A stretch of 42,173 nt of DNA from a virus. This document shows, in pieces, positions 16,956 through 24,685 of this stretch. The stretch's first letter is position 1, and the number at the start of each line of letters is the position of its first letter. The position numbers were made by a program, and so were the translations under genes. The stretch is from positions 1 through 42,173 of the IMG/VR virus record IMGVR_UViG_3300032285_001050; one strand, written 5' to 3'. Below the pieces are notes generated by a model. That model was not told where the DNA came from, did not search any database, and saw only the letters and a program-made list of their open reading frames with translations.

Positions 16956-19345
16956 GTATTATTCGTTCTTCGCTACTTCTCGGCGCTGATGCAGCCGCTG
17001 CTGGCGGACTCCAAGTGAGTAGATCCCTCCGCTTCAATGCCCCGGATTCTGCATATTTAAGTCGTACCCCAGCATCTGCTGGCAACCGCAAGACATGGAC
17101 ATGGGCAGGATGGGTGAAGGTTTCAAAACAACAGGCGTATCCCGATCAGAAAGGATTGTTTTTTGCTGGAACAAGCTCCAGCAATTTATTTAGGTTAATG
17201 TTTGAAGACTCCACTGGGCAGTTGCGGATTGACAACGACGCCAGTGGATCCAACGTAACATCACTTCTGACCACTCAAGTTTTTAGAGATTTTTCCGCGT
17301 GGATGCACATAACACTTGCGGTAGACACGACTCAAGTAACACCAGCAAACAGATATAAATTGTATGTCAATGGAGCACAAATCACTACATTTTCAACTGC
17401 TACATATCAAGCACAGAATACAGATACATTGGTAAATAGTACTAGCGCACACTCAATAGGAAACTTAATTAATCATTCCCCGTTGTATTACTTTGACGGC
17501 TACCTAGCCAACATCCACTTCATCGACGGCCAAGCGCTGACCCCCAGCAGTTTCACCGAAACCGATGCCACTACTGGGCAACTAATACCAAAAACATACA
17601 CCGGCACCTATGGCACGAATGGATACAATCTTTTGTTCGCTGATAATTCCAGCAACACCGCCAGCACCTTAGGGAAGGACTCTAGCGGGCTGGGGAATGA
17701 CTGGACCCCGAATAATTTTAGTGTTACTGCTGGTGCTGGGAATGACAGCCTCATAGACTCCCCCACTAATTATGGGACCGACACCGGCGTGGGTGGTGAG
17801 GTGAGGGGGAATTATGCAACTTGGAATCCGTTGGCCAGAACAAATGCCGTACTTCCAACTCTTACGAATGGCAATCTTGACGTTGGAGCAAATACAACAG
17901 GTGGCACGGTTTTAGGCTCTATTGCCTTCTCGTCTGGTAAATGGTACTGGGAAATAACAGTTAATACCATTGGCGCTGCGTTGATCGGAGCTGCATCAAC
18001 ATCTACTGTTTGGAGTTCTCAGCCTGGCTACCTTGCAAACTCTGCGGCGTATTTAAGTGATGGCAGAGTCAAGAACAACGGTAGTGACGTTGGTACTTAC
18101 GCCTCGTACACGACAGGTGACGTGATTGGTGTTGCCCTTAGCATGGATGCTGGGGCCATCTCTTTTTACAAAAACAATAGCCTGATCGTTACTGTAAGCT
18201 CCAGCATTTCTGGTACATGGGCACCGGCAGTATCGGACTGGAATGGTGTGGGCGCAGTCCTCACTGGCAACTTTGGCCAACGCGCATTTGCCTACACCGC
18301 ACCATCAGGCTTCAAGGCACTCTGCACACAGAACCTGCCAGCCCCATTAGTCACGAAGTCTAATACGGTGATGGATGTGAAGCTGTACACGGGTAATGGC
18401 AGCACGCAGACTATTTCAGGTTTAGGATTTGAACCTGACATGGTGTGGTTGAAATGTAGAAGCGCCACAGCAGACCATCGTATTTATGATCAAATCCGTG
18501 GAGCAACCAAATCCATTGGCCCCAATGTCACTGCTGCGGAAAGCACGGAATCAAATGGTTTGACGGCTTTCACCTCGACTGGATTCAGTCTTGGTGATCA
18601 AGCACCTGGGCACAATAGCCTTAATGATACGTATGTTTCTTGGGCCTGGGACGCAGGCACCTCAACTGTATCCAACACACAAGGCAGCATCACTAGTCAG
18701 GTGAGAGCTAATGCGACTGCTGGGTTTAGCGTGCTTACTTATACGGGAACTGGGGCAACTGCTACTATTGGTCATGGTTTAGGTGCGACCCCAGCGCTTG
18801 TTATTGCTAAGCGTCGTGATGCATCCGGTCCGGTGTGGGCAGTTTACCATTCAGCCCTTGGCGCAAATCAAATTTTGCAGTTGCAGTCTACCGCTGCCGC
18901 TTCAACTGTTTCTGGCTACTGGGGAACTCCAAGCAGCACAACATTTGGCATTCTTACTGGTTCTGATATTGCCACAGGCGGCGGCACCTTTGTCGCATAT
19001 TGTTTCAGCCCGGTAGTCGGGTACTCTAATTTCGGAAGTTATACCGGAAATGGATCGAGCGATGGGCCTTTTGTGTATACCGGGTTTAGGCCAAGGTGGA
19101 TTATGGTAAAGCAATCGTCTACTACTTCAAATTGGGTAATTAACGATACTGCGCGGGACACATACAATGTTTGCACCAAGAGCTTATTTGCTAACTTAAG
19201 TAGCGCGGAAGATACAACATATGGATTTTTTGACGTCCTTTCAAATGGATTCAAGGTGCGGACTTCTGCATTAAACGACAACGGTGCAACAATGATTTAC
19301 GCAGCATTTGCCGAAGCGCCCTTTAACTACTCCCGCGCCAGGTGA
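16952..19345 (+). CDS. LamG/SPRY-type tail adhesin
   Basis: This 797-residue protein has a concanavalin-like LamG domain from about residue 25 to 200 (RSLRFNAPDSAYLSRTPA, WAGWVKVS, then RYKLYVNGAQI and YFDGYLANIHFIDGQ), then a SPRY-like domain near 310-460 (GKWYWEITV, GDVIGVALSMDAGAISFYKN), and a C-terminal part with repeated GLGFEPDMVWLK / GHGLGATPALVIAKRR / TGFRPRWIMVKQ strands of the DUF7483 type. LamG and SPRY bind glycans or proteins, so this is probably the receptor-binding tip. Proteins of this composition are common in aquatic and cyanobacterial phages. The start overlaps the fibre stop by ATGA. Confidence 0.8.
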   Translation: MSIIRSSLLLGADAAAAGGLQVSRSLRFNAPDSAYLSRTPASAGNRKTWTWAGWVKVSKQQAYPDQKGLFFAGTSSSNLFRLMFEDSTGQLRIDNDASGSNVTSLLTTQVFRDFSAWMHITLAVDTTQVTPANRYKLYVNGAQITTFSTATYQAQNTDTLVNSTSAHSIGNLINHSPLYYFDGYLANIHFIDGQALTPSSFTETDATTGQLIPKTYTGTYGTNGYNLLFADNSSNTASTLGKDSSGLGNDWTPNNFSVTAGAGNDSLIDSPTNYGTDTGVGGEVRGNYATWNPLARTNAVLPTLTNGNLDVGANTTGGTVLGSIAFSSGKWYWEITVNTIGAALIGAASTSTVWSSQPGYLANSAAYLSDGRVKNNGSDVGTYASYTTGDVIGVALSMDAGAISFYKNNSLIVTVSSSISGTWAPAVSDWNGVGAVLTGNFGQRAFAYTAPSGFKALCTQNLPAPLVTKSNTVMDVKLYTGNGSTQTISGLGFEPDMVWLKCRSATADHRIYDQIRGATKSIGPNVTAAESTESNGLTAFTSTGFSLGDQAPGHNSLNDTYVSWAWDAGTSTVSNTQGSITSQVRANATAGFSVLTYTGTGATATIGHGLGATPALVIAKRRDASGPVWAVYHSALGANQILQLQSTAAASTVSGYWGTPSSTTFGILTGSDIATGGGTFVAYCFSPVVGYSNFGSYTGNGSSDGPFVYTGFRPRWIMVKQSSTTSNWVINDTARDTYNVCTKSLFANLSSAEDTTYGFFDVLSNGFKVRTSALNDNGATMIYAAFAEAPFNYSRAR

Positions 19346-19361
19346 GTAGTGGACACGCCTA

Positions 19362-19550
19362 CTAGCTTGCAAGGATAGCGTCGATTAGGTGCTTGTAGCT
19401 GGCGCGTGGGTCTTCATCTTCCGGCTCTGGTGGGACCGTGCCAAGTAATTCATGCGCAAAATCAAGGATGCCCTGATCGGTAAATAAGATGCCGCTGGTA
19501 AATTCACTAACGTGGTTATACATGATGCTGCGGATTTCGTCGTCAGTCAT
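19362..19550 (-). CDS. Small acidic protein inserted in reverse among tail genes
   Basis: This 62-residue protein (MTDDEIRSIMYNHVSEFTS...) is acidic and helical, with FTDQGILDFAHELLG in the middle. That pattern, (D/E)-x-I at the start followed by F-A-x-x-(L/V)-L, is reminiscent of short accessory proteins of cyanophages and of the ARAVLARW end of the protein at 24682-25026. It lies opposite to both neighbours, between the adhesin and the fibre-assembly gene, as a moron-type insert. I see no clear own promoter or terminator. Function is unknown. Confidence 0.6.
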   Translation of the reverse strand: MTDDEIRSIMYNHVSEFTSGILFTDQGILDFAHELLGTVPPEPEDEDPRASYKHLIDAILAS

Positions 19551-19600
19551 AAGCTGGTTGGTGTGTCCCTGTTAAACTAAGAGCAAACCGCCCGCGTGGC

Positions 19601-20104
19601 ATGTTCCTACTGAATGGCGTAACACTTCCAATCGACGCCTGTTTTACAGATCCGGCAACTGGCATCCAATACCCAGCCAATTGGTTGAGGTTGGCCAGCC
19701 CTGAGGAACGTGCCGCCATTGGAATTACGGAGCAGCCCGAACCCGCCTGGCACGACCAGCGCTTCTACTGGAGTCCAGAGTTGCCGAAGGACCATTCGCA
19801 ATTGGTTGAGCAGTGGATCGGCCAGACCCGTGCCACGGCAAACACGTTGCTGGCCCCAACTGATTGGATGGTGATACGCGAGGCCGATAACGGCAAGCCC
19901 ATGGATGCCGCCATCAAGGCTGAGCGCCAACGTATCCGCGAGGTTGCTGGCACCAAAGTAGCTGCCATCAACGCCACCGCCACCACCGCTGAGCTAGCCG
20001 CCTACATCACCAGCGCTGCATACTCAAGCTGGAGCGCACCGGAACCAAATGTTGAAGCGCCTGTGGTGTTCTCATCTAATACCACCACCTCAGCATTTGG
20101 CTGA
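19601..20104 (+). CDS. Tail fibre assembly-like protein
   Basis: This 167-residue protein begins with FLLNGVTLPIDACFTDPAT and has a central PTDWMVIREADNGKPMDAAI followed by RQRIREVAGTKVAAINA. The DW-(M)-x-R-x-(A/x)-x-x-G-x-x-(M/I)-(D/P) plus charged helix arrangement recalls the DUF4376 / tail fibre assembly family found next to fibre genes. It lies right after the two fibre genes. The role (chaperoning fibre folding or attachment) follows from the family and position. Confidence 0.65.
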   Translation: MFLLNGVTLPIDACFTDPATGIQYPANWLRLASPEERAAIGITEQPEPAWHDQRFYWSPELPKDHSQLVEQWIGQTRATANTLLAPTDWMVIREADNGKPMDAAIKAERQRIREVAGTKVAAINATATTAELAAYITSAAYSSWSAPEPNVEAPVVFSSNTTTSAFG

Positions 20105-20150
20105 TGTGGCTGGGCTAAACTGGGGGCGAAGGTCGATTGCCGCCACGCCA

Positions 20151-20393
20151 GTGATTGAGATTGTCGCTGCTGCCGCTGGTGCCGTGATCGGCATTGCCGC
20201 TTCTGGTATCGGCGGAATGCTGCGCCGTGACAACGACGCCGCTTCTGCAGTTGTGCGTCTTACCGCTGCCGTAGAGCACATCGCTGGCGAGGTGAGCCTC
20301 ATGCGCGGTGAAATGCGCGAAGACCGCACTGAGTTGTTTGGCCGCCTGGGCAAGATCGAACAACGTGTAGCCACATTGGAGGCACGACAATGA
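20151..20393 (+). CDS. Small membrane protein with coiled-coil tail, holin-region candidate
   Basis: The protein has about 80 residues: a hydrophobic Ala/Gly/Ile segment at the start (IVAAAAGAVIGIAASGIGG), then basic LRRDNDAASAVVRL and a long helical tail with MREDRTELFGRLGKIEQRVATLEARQ, which is coiled-coil-like. This one-span plus coiled coil layout occurs in small proteins of phage lysis cassettes. The start is uncertain: I use GTG before IEIVAA; another GTG at 20106, straight after the upstream stop, adds 15 residues. It overlaps the next gene by ATGA and lies two genes upstream of the endolysin. Confidence 0.6.
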   Translation: MIEIVAAAAGAVIGIAASGIGGMLRRDNDAASAVVRLTAAVEHIAGEVSLMRGEMREDRTELFGRLGKIEQRVATLEARQ

Positions 20394-20638
20394 ATCCGCT
20401 CCAGCTACTGGGCGCCGCATCAGGCGTAAATGCCATGCTGGTCGGCCAGCTTGTGTTCAGCGTTGCATTTATCGGCGGCTGCGAACTCCCAAACTGGATC
20501 GTAGGTCCACGCCAAACCAACGCCTGCCTAGAGCGCTGGTACGTCGTCACCGCTTTGTTTTTCCCATCGGCAGCACAGCAGCCAGCAATTGCTGAGGCCG
20601 CCAAACGGCGCCGCAACTTATTGGGCGGTGACCAGTGA
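20390..20638 (+). CDS. Small membrane protein before the endolysin, possible holin
   Basis: This 82-residue protein has a hydrophobic stretch (MLVGQLVFSVAFIGGC) and a second weaker one (YVVTALFFPSAAQQPA), with a basic C-terminus (AKRRRNLLGG). That layout fits a small membrane protein such as a holin. The FIGGC tetrapeptide also resembles a lipobox, but the N-terminus lacks the positive charge of a lipoprotein signal. The stop overlaps the endolysin GTG start (GTGA). Confidence 0.55.
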   Translation: MNPLQLLGAASGVNAMLVGQLVFSVAFIGGCELPNWIVGPRQTNACLERWYVVTALFFPSAAQQPAIAEAAKRRRNLLGGDQ

Positions 20639-21786
20639 GTAACTTTCTAGCCGCAGCTAAGGCCACTACACAACCGCCATTGCCGCACCAGCAGGCTGCA
20701 TGGAATTATGCATGGGAGTTGCTGGCGCCAGATGAGCAGGCCAATTTTCTCGGCAAATTCCGCAGTGATCCGCCGGTAAAACCTGCATTGGTCCACGATG
20801 CAGCAGTCAAACTAATCTGTGAATTTGAAGGTTTTGAGGCCAACGCTTATCCAGATCCAGCTAGTGGTGGCGACCCTTGGACTATTGGCTATGGATTTAC
20901 AGCCTGGACCGATGGCGCCAAGGTCAAACGGGGCGACACCATCACCCGTGACGCTGCCGACAGAATGCTGGCCGCATGGATTGAAACCAAGGTAGTGCCG
21001 ACGCTGGCCAAGACAATACCCGGCTGGAATAAGCTGCCGACTAATAGGCAATCTTGCCTAGTGTCGTTTTCTTGGAATCTAGGTTGGCATTTTTATGGAT
21101 CGGCTGGCTTTGAAACCATCAGCAAATGCCTAGCCGAAATGCGCTATGACGATGTGCCAGCGGCGCTAATGCTGTATGTCAACCCCGGCAGCAACGTCGA
21201 AACTGGCCTGCGCCGTCGCCGTGCAGCAGAAGGCAAGTTATGGGGCGGTGGCAAGCCAGACCGCGTTGAGCTGGTGGTGCCATACGAAAACCAAAACGAC
21301 AATAAAAGCGGCACCGGCTACCGCGAATGCTTCTCAAGCAGTTGTGCCATGGTGGCGCGGTTCTACGGCAAAGTGGCAAGCGATGATGCCTACAACGCTG
21401 TCCGCGCCCGCTACGGCGACACCACTGATGCGCAGGCACAGGTGCAAGCGCTGCGCTCATTGGGCCTTGATGCCCGATTGGTCACTAATGCCGCTCCTGG
21501 CCTTCTGGAGGCCGAGCTACGCGCCGGTAGGCCAGTGCCGGTTGGCTGGCTGCATAAGGGGCCAATATCAGCACCTAGCGGCGGTGGGCACTGGTCGGTA
21601 GTGACTGGCTTCAACCCCAGCCATTGGATCGTCAACGATCCCAACGGCGAAGCTGATCTGGTGAATGGCGGCTATGTACGCAACACCAATGGCAAAGGCC
21701 AACGCTACAGCAAAGCCAACTTCAACCGCCGATGGATGCCGGACGGCGCCAGCTCCGGTTGGGCATTACTGGTGAGGCCAGCATGA
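20635..21786 (+). CDS. Endolysin: T4-type lysozyme fused to a C39-like peptidase
   Basis: This 383-residue enzyme should cut host peptidoglycan twice. The N-terminal half (about 50-195) is a GH24 lysozyme: CEFEGFEANAYPDP, then PWTIGYGFT, giving the Glu-x8-Asp then Thr arrangement of T4 lysozyme, and later RQSCLVSFSWNLG. The C-terminal half (about 210-380) matches C39-type papain-fold peptidases: ECFSSSCAMVARFYG, where the first Cys falls where the catalytic Cys sits in CGPASLAMV-type proteins; GGHWSVVTGF supplies His; and IVNDPNGE supplies Asp. The fused domains suggest cleavage of glycan strand and peptide stem together. It starts with GTG overlapping the upstream stop, in the lysis cassette. 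Confidence 0.85.
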   Translation: MSNFLAAAKATTQPPLPHQQAAWNYAWELLAPDEQANFLGKFRSDPPVKPALVHDAAVKLICEFEGFEANAYPDPASGGDPWTIGYGFTAWTDGAKVKRGDTITRDAADRMLAAWIETKVVPTLAKTIPGWNKLPTNRQSCLVSFSWNLGWHFYGSAGFETISKCLAEMRYDDVPAALMLYVNPGSNVETGLRRRRAAEGKLWGGGKPDRVELVVPYENQNDNKSGTGYRECFSSSCAMVARFYGKVASDDAYNAVRARYGDTTDAQAQVQALRSLGLDARLVTNAAPGLLEAELRAGRPVPVGWLHKGPISAPSGGGHWSVVTGFNPSHWIVNDPNGEADLVNGGYVRNTNGKGQRYSKANFNRRWMPDGASSGWALLVRPA

Positions 21787-22646
21787 CTGAAGTAATCCGC
21801 CATAGCCCTGAGCTAACAGAACTGCGGATTCCTTATTCGTCCAACAAAGAGCAATTTAATTTTCTTCTTGCTTCTGATATTCATTTAGATAATCCAAAAT
21901 GCGACCGCAAGTTATTTGCTAAGCATCTAAATGAGATGCAAGAACGCAAAGGCAAGGCATTGTTTTTTGGCGATATAATGTGTTTGATGCAAGGCAAAAA
22001 AGATAGGCGCGGCAGTAAAGGCGACATCCGCCCAGAGCACCTAGGCGGCAATTATTTTGATCTTGTGTTTAATGAAACTGCCGAATGGCTTAAGCCATGG
22101 CAAGAAGATATTGTAATGATGAGTGACGGCAACCACGAAACCGCAATAATCAACCACAACGAAATAGATCCGCTTGGTAATGTTGTGCGCATCATGCGCG
22201 ATAACGGCAGCCCCGTCGAGCACATGCGTTACCAAGGATTTATCTGGTTTACTTTCTATCAAAAAGGCTTAGAACGTGCGCAAGAAAAAATACGCCGCCT
22301 AACCCTTGGCTTTCACCATGGCACTTGGGGCGGCGTAATAACCAAGGGGACTCTTGGCGGTGGTCGCTATGCCAGCATCATGCCAGACGCTGATGTTATT
22401 GTTAATGGTCACAACCACGAACGCACAATCGTTGCCCATCCTTGCTATCGTATCAACAACAAAGGAGAACAACGTATAGAGCAACGGTGGCACATACAAA
22501 CTGGGACCTATAAACAAGAGTTCAAAGGTGGCGGCGGATTTGCAATTGAAAAAATTGTGATGCCTAAATCATTAGGTGGTATCTGGCTTAAGCTGCGCCC
22601 CCGTGCTAGTTCTGGTGTTGAAATCACCTGCGAGCCTGCAACATGA
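21783..22646 (+). CDS. Calcineurin-like metallophosphoesterase
   Basis: This 287-residue protein has all calcineurin-family metal motifs: ASDIHLD (Asp, His), FFGDIM (Asp), SDGNHETA (Asn, His), GFHHGTWGG (His) and VNGHNHERT (GHxH). It would hydrolyse a phosphoester or nucleotide, using two metal ions. It overlaps the endolysin by four bases (ATGA) and is itself overlapped by the next gene. The substrate cannot be told from sequence. Phage proteins of this type are known in DNA repair (nuclease-like) and nucleotide signalling; this one lacks the extra domains of SbcD. Codon use is AT-richer than in the endolysin, so the gene may have come from elsewhere. Confidence 0.85.
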   Translation: MTEVIRHSPELTELRIPYSSNKEQFNFLLASDIHLDNPKCDRKLFAKHLNEMQERKGKALFFGDIMCLMQGKKDRRGSKGDIRPEHLGGNYFDLVFNETAEWLKPWQEDIVMMSDGNHETAIINHNEIDPLGNVVRIMRDNGSPVEHMRYQGFIWFTFYQKGLERAQEKIRRLTLGFHHGTWGGVITKGTLGGGRYASIMPDADVIVNGHNHERTIVAHPCYRINNKGEQRIEQRWHIQTGTYKQEFKGGGGFAIEKIVMPKSLGGIWLKLRPRASSGVEITCEPAT

Positions 22647-22822
22647 ACCGCTACCTAGTAGAAATAAGCGCCATGATCGTAGTAGATTCGCCGCATTCAC
22701 CAGATGATGTAGCCACCGGCATTGCGGCTAGGTTAGAGGAAATTTGTCAATCCAGTGCTCACCTCCTTGACTATGAGGTGATTCCGTACATCATGCCGGA
22801 GCCATGTGGATCATCACATTGA
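22643..22822 (+). CDS. Small hypothetical protein, 59 residues
   Basis: The gene reads MNRYLVEISAMIVVDSPHSP..., then DDVATGIAARLEEICQ, ending in EVIPYIMPEPCGSSH before TGA. It starts four bases before the metallophosphoesterase stop (ATGA) and ends 16 bases into the HNH gene. The pattern of a beta strand (YLVEISAMIVV), helix and second strand (LLDYEVIPYIM) looks like a small alpha/beta ferredoxin-like fold. Function is unknown. Inside it a perfect 7-bp inverted repeat lies 25 bases ahead of the HNH start. Confidence 0.6.
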   Translation: MNRYLVEISAMIVVDSPHSPDDVATGIAARLEEICQSSAHLLDYEVIPYIMPEPCGSSH

Positions 22823-23126
22823 TGAGACTGAACTTGTCACCCGCAAAGTCACTAAGCACCGGTTCCGTAAATCAATTATCGAAGCATGGAATAGCCGATG
22901 CTATATATGTGGTGGCCAATTTGAGCACATAACGCTAGATCACATAATACCAAAATGCAAAGGAGGCCATACAACACGCGAAAATTTAGCGCCATGTTGC
23001 TCCGTTCATAATCGCCTCAAGGGCCATGCAGAACTGTGGGAATGGTGGACAACCCACGAATGCTGGGATCTGGAACGCGCTATTGCGTTGATTCATTACT
23101 TGCGCCATGCCGGTGATGCTCCATGA
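22806..23126 (+). CDS. HNH endonuclease
   Basis: This 106-residue protein carries a complete HNH domain: RCYICGGQFEHITLDHIIPK, with Cys32/Cys35 as the first zinc pair and Asp45-His46 as the active pair, then GGHTTRENLAPCCSVHNRLKG with Asn60, Cys64/Cys65 and His68. A GTG start follows the preceding gene's end region. A free-standing HNH gene amid unrelated genes may be a homing endonuclease, or a DNA-processing nuclease; distance from the terminase makes a packaging role less likely here. It is downstream of, and overlaps, the small 59-residue gene. Confidence 0.8.
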   Translation: MDHHIDETELVTRKVTKHRFRKSIIEAWNSRCYICGGQFEHITLDHIIPKCKGGHTTRENLAPCCSVHNRLKGHAELWEWWTTHECWDLERAIALIHYLRHAGDAP

Positions 23127-23241
23127 ATTGGTGGTAAATAATCATTGCTTGCCATTTTTGGCTGTGTTCTTTTAACATGTTGCCATATGTAACACGCCAA
23201 AGCTTGCCATCATATGTAATTTTTGGGCTATCATGTGTCAT
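23080..23241 (-). CDS. Possible small protein, opposite strand, 53 residues
   Basis: This minus-strand frame reads MTHDSPKITYDGKLWRV, then TYGNMLKEHSQKWQAM and ends in HHRHGASNESTQ. The amino-acid mix and codon third positions look protein-like, and no plus-strand gene uses the middle of this interval. Against it: no ribosome binding site upstream, it runs 47 bases over the HNH gene end, and its DNA holds a repeated TTGCCAT element that could be regulatory instead. Treat as tentative. Confidence 0.35.
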   Translation of the reverse strand: MTHDSPKITYDGKLWRVTYGNMLKEHSQKWQAMIIYHQFMEHHRHGASNESTQ

Positions 23242-23273
23242 CTGCAGAAATGCCAATGGCATGGGGCCAATGG

Positions 23274-23507
23274 ATGGTAGTGACATTGACGCTTGAAGAA
23301 CAGTTGCAACTGGAAAGCCAATCCCGTAGCGCATTAAATCATTCAGATAGAGATGCGGTAGCCAAGCTTTGTGCATCACTAATAAAACAAAATGCTTATC
23401 AGTCGCAGTTAATAAAGCAAGCAGTCAATCATATTGCCGCCCTTGAAACTAATGAATTTCTAAGCAGGGCAAATCGTCCATGGTGGCGGCGTTTATTTGG
23501 TCATTAA
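23274..23507 (+). CDS. Small helical protein converging on the sigma gene
   Basis: The protein has about 77 residues: TLTLEEQLQLESQSRSALNH, then a helix with ALETNEFLSRANRPWW and basic end WRRLFGH. It is helical and amphipathic in the middle (KLCASLIKQNAYQSQLIKQA). I take the ATG with GGGG seven bases upstream; a TTG further upstream or a GTG 6 bases downstream are alternatives. Its stop overlaps the converging sigma gene by 15 bases, with no terminator between them. No family recognised. Confidence 0.55.
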   Translation: MVVTLTLEEQLQLESQSRSALNHSDRDAVAKLCASLIKQNAYQSQLIKQAVNHIAALETNEFLSRANRPWWRRLFGH

Positions 23508-24350
23508 AAGTTTTAACTTATTTTTGGCTACTTCTGTTTGCTGGCGAACACGCTCACGGCTAAGGCCACGATCTTGGGCAATTGCAGTCAATGTTTCTGC
23601 TTCTCCATTCAACCCATATCTCCTAGCTATTACTTCACGGTCTGAGTCGCTCAGGTAAAAAAAAGCTAGCTGTAACTGCTCTGAATATTCATCAGTCATC
23701 ATTTCATCAGGCACATTAGGATCTGCGATTAAATCAATAATGCAATTTCCATCATCTGTAAATGATTGATTTAAGCTTGCATGTGGCGCATTGTAATTAA
23801 CTAGCGTGGCCAGTTCTTCTGCAGTAATACCAATAATGGCAGCAAGTTCTCTTCTCGTTGGCGTTCTTCCGTTGACTTGGACAAACTCAGCCTCTGCTTT
23901 GGTCGCTTGATACAATTTATCAAGCACACGCTGCGGAATCTTTACCAAACGTTCATTGTTGTATATGGCGCGGGATATTGACTGCCTAATCCACCAGTAA
24001 GAATAGGTGGAAAACTTATATCCACGGGATGGATCAAATAATTCAGCCGCCCGTTGCAAGCCAAATGCTCCCTCTTGAATTAAATCAATGAGCTCCATAT
24101 TATTAGACTTTAAGCAATTAGAATACTTTTTGGCGGCATGTACCACTAAGCGCAGATTTGACTTAACAATTGTGTCACGGGCGCGGATGCCAATTTTAAT
24201 TTGCCGCAGCTCTTGCTTTGTGCGCTCTCCCGGCGCATTTCGAAGCTCCATGTACCGTGCCACCTGGCGGCCTAGTTGAATCTCTTGCTCTGCCGTTAGC
24301 AATGGGAATTTAACAATGGCAGCTAAATAATCTGACAGTGGATCAGTCAT
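23493..24350 (-). CDS. Phage-encoded sigma-70 family factor (cyanobacterial group 2-like)
   Basis: This 285-residue protein has sigma regions in order: region 1.2 (DPLSDYLAAIVKFPLLTAEQE), region 2 (RLVVHAAKKYSN, then LIDLIQEGAFGLQRAAELFD), region 2.4 (YKFSTYSYWWIRQSISRAI), region 3 (RVLDKLYQATKAEAEF) and region 4.2 (ETLTAIAQDRGLSRERVRQQ). It would replace the host sigma subunit and steer RNA polymerase. Conserved 2.4 and 4.2 helices predict promoters near the TATAAT/TTGACA type. It is the last gene of the leftward operon and its start overlaps the upstream stop by ATGA, so it is made once the whole operon has been read. Late structural genes are the obvious targets (inference). A start 15 residues upstream is possible but unneeded. 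Confidence 0.85.
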   Translation of the reverse strand: MTDPLSDYLAAIVKFPLLTAEQEIQLGRQVARYMELRNAPGERTKQELRQIKIGIRARDTIVKSNLRLVVHAAKKYSNCLKSNNMELIDLIQEGAFGLQRAAELFDPSRGYKFSTYSYWWIRQSISRAIYNNERLVKIPQRVLDKLYQATKAEAEFVQVNGRTPTRRELAAIIGITAEELATLVNYNAPHASLNQSFTDDGNCIIDLIADPNVPDEMMTDEYSEQLQLAFFYLSDSDREVIARRYGLNGEAETLTAIAQDRGLSRERVRQQTEVAKNKLKLLMTK

Positions 24351-24685
24351 TGCGCCTCCAGTTCGTCGGGAATGGGTTGATACTGCGGCAGCCACTGACC
24401 GTGCTTGTCGGTGAAGCCAGCCTCATGCAAGAATTGCTTAGCGGCGGTGGCATCACCGGCTAAGGCGCATTCCATCAGGGTTGGAGCCTCTAGCGCGTCG
24501 GCTAGGTCTTCAAGGGTGCGGGTTGGAACGGCATAGAACGATTCCATGTCGCCGTACTGGGAATCGGTGTCGGCTAGGTGGCGCAGCACTGTCGCGATGC
24601 CATGACGGACGCTAAAGCCCCCGTAGAAACTGGCAGCTTGCTCAAACTCGTCAACTAGGCGCTGGGCGCGGGAGTCGCTAGTCAT
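24347..24685 (-). CDS. Accessory protein with acidic helices, unknown function
   Basis: This 112-residue protein (MTSDSRAQRLVDEFEQAASF...) has a helical N-terminal part, a segment PTRTLEDLADALEAPTLM and a C-terminus with HEAGFTDKHGQWLPQY. It overlaps both neighbours by four bases (ATGA), in the operon just before the sigma gene. No family recognised. The composition resembles the other small proteins of this operon, which probably act against or alongside host processes. Confidence 0.65.
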   Translation of the reverse strand: MTSDSRAQRLVDEFEQAASFYGGFSVRHGIATVLRHLADTDSQYGDMESFYAVPTRTLEDLADALEAPTLMECALAGDATAAKQFLHEAGFTDKHGQWLPQYQPIPDELEAQ

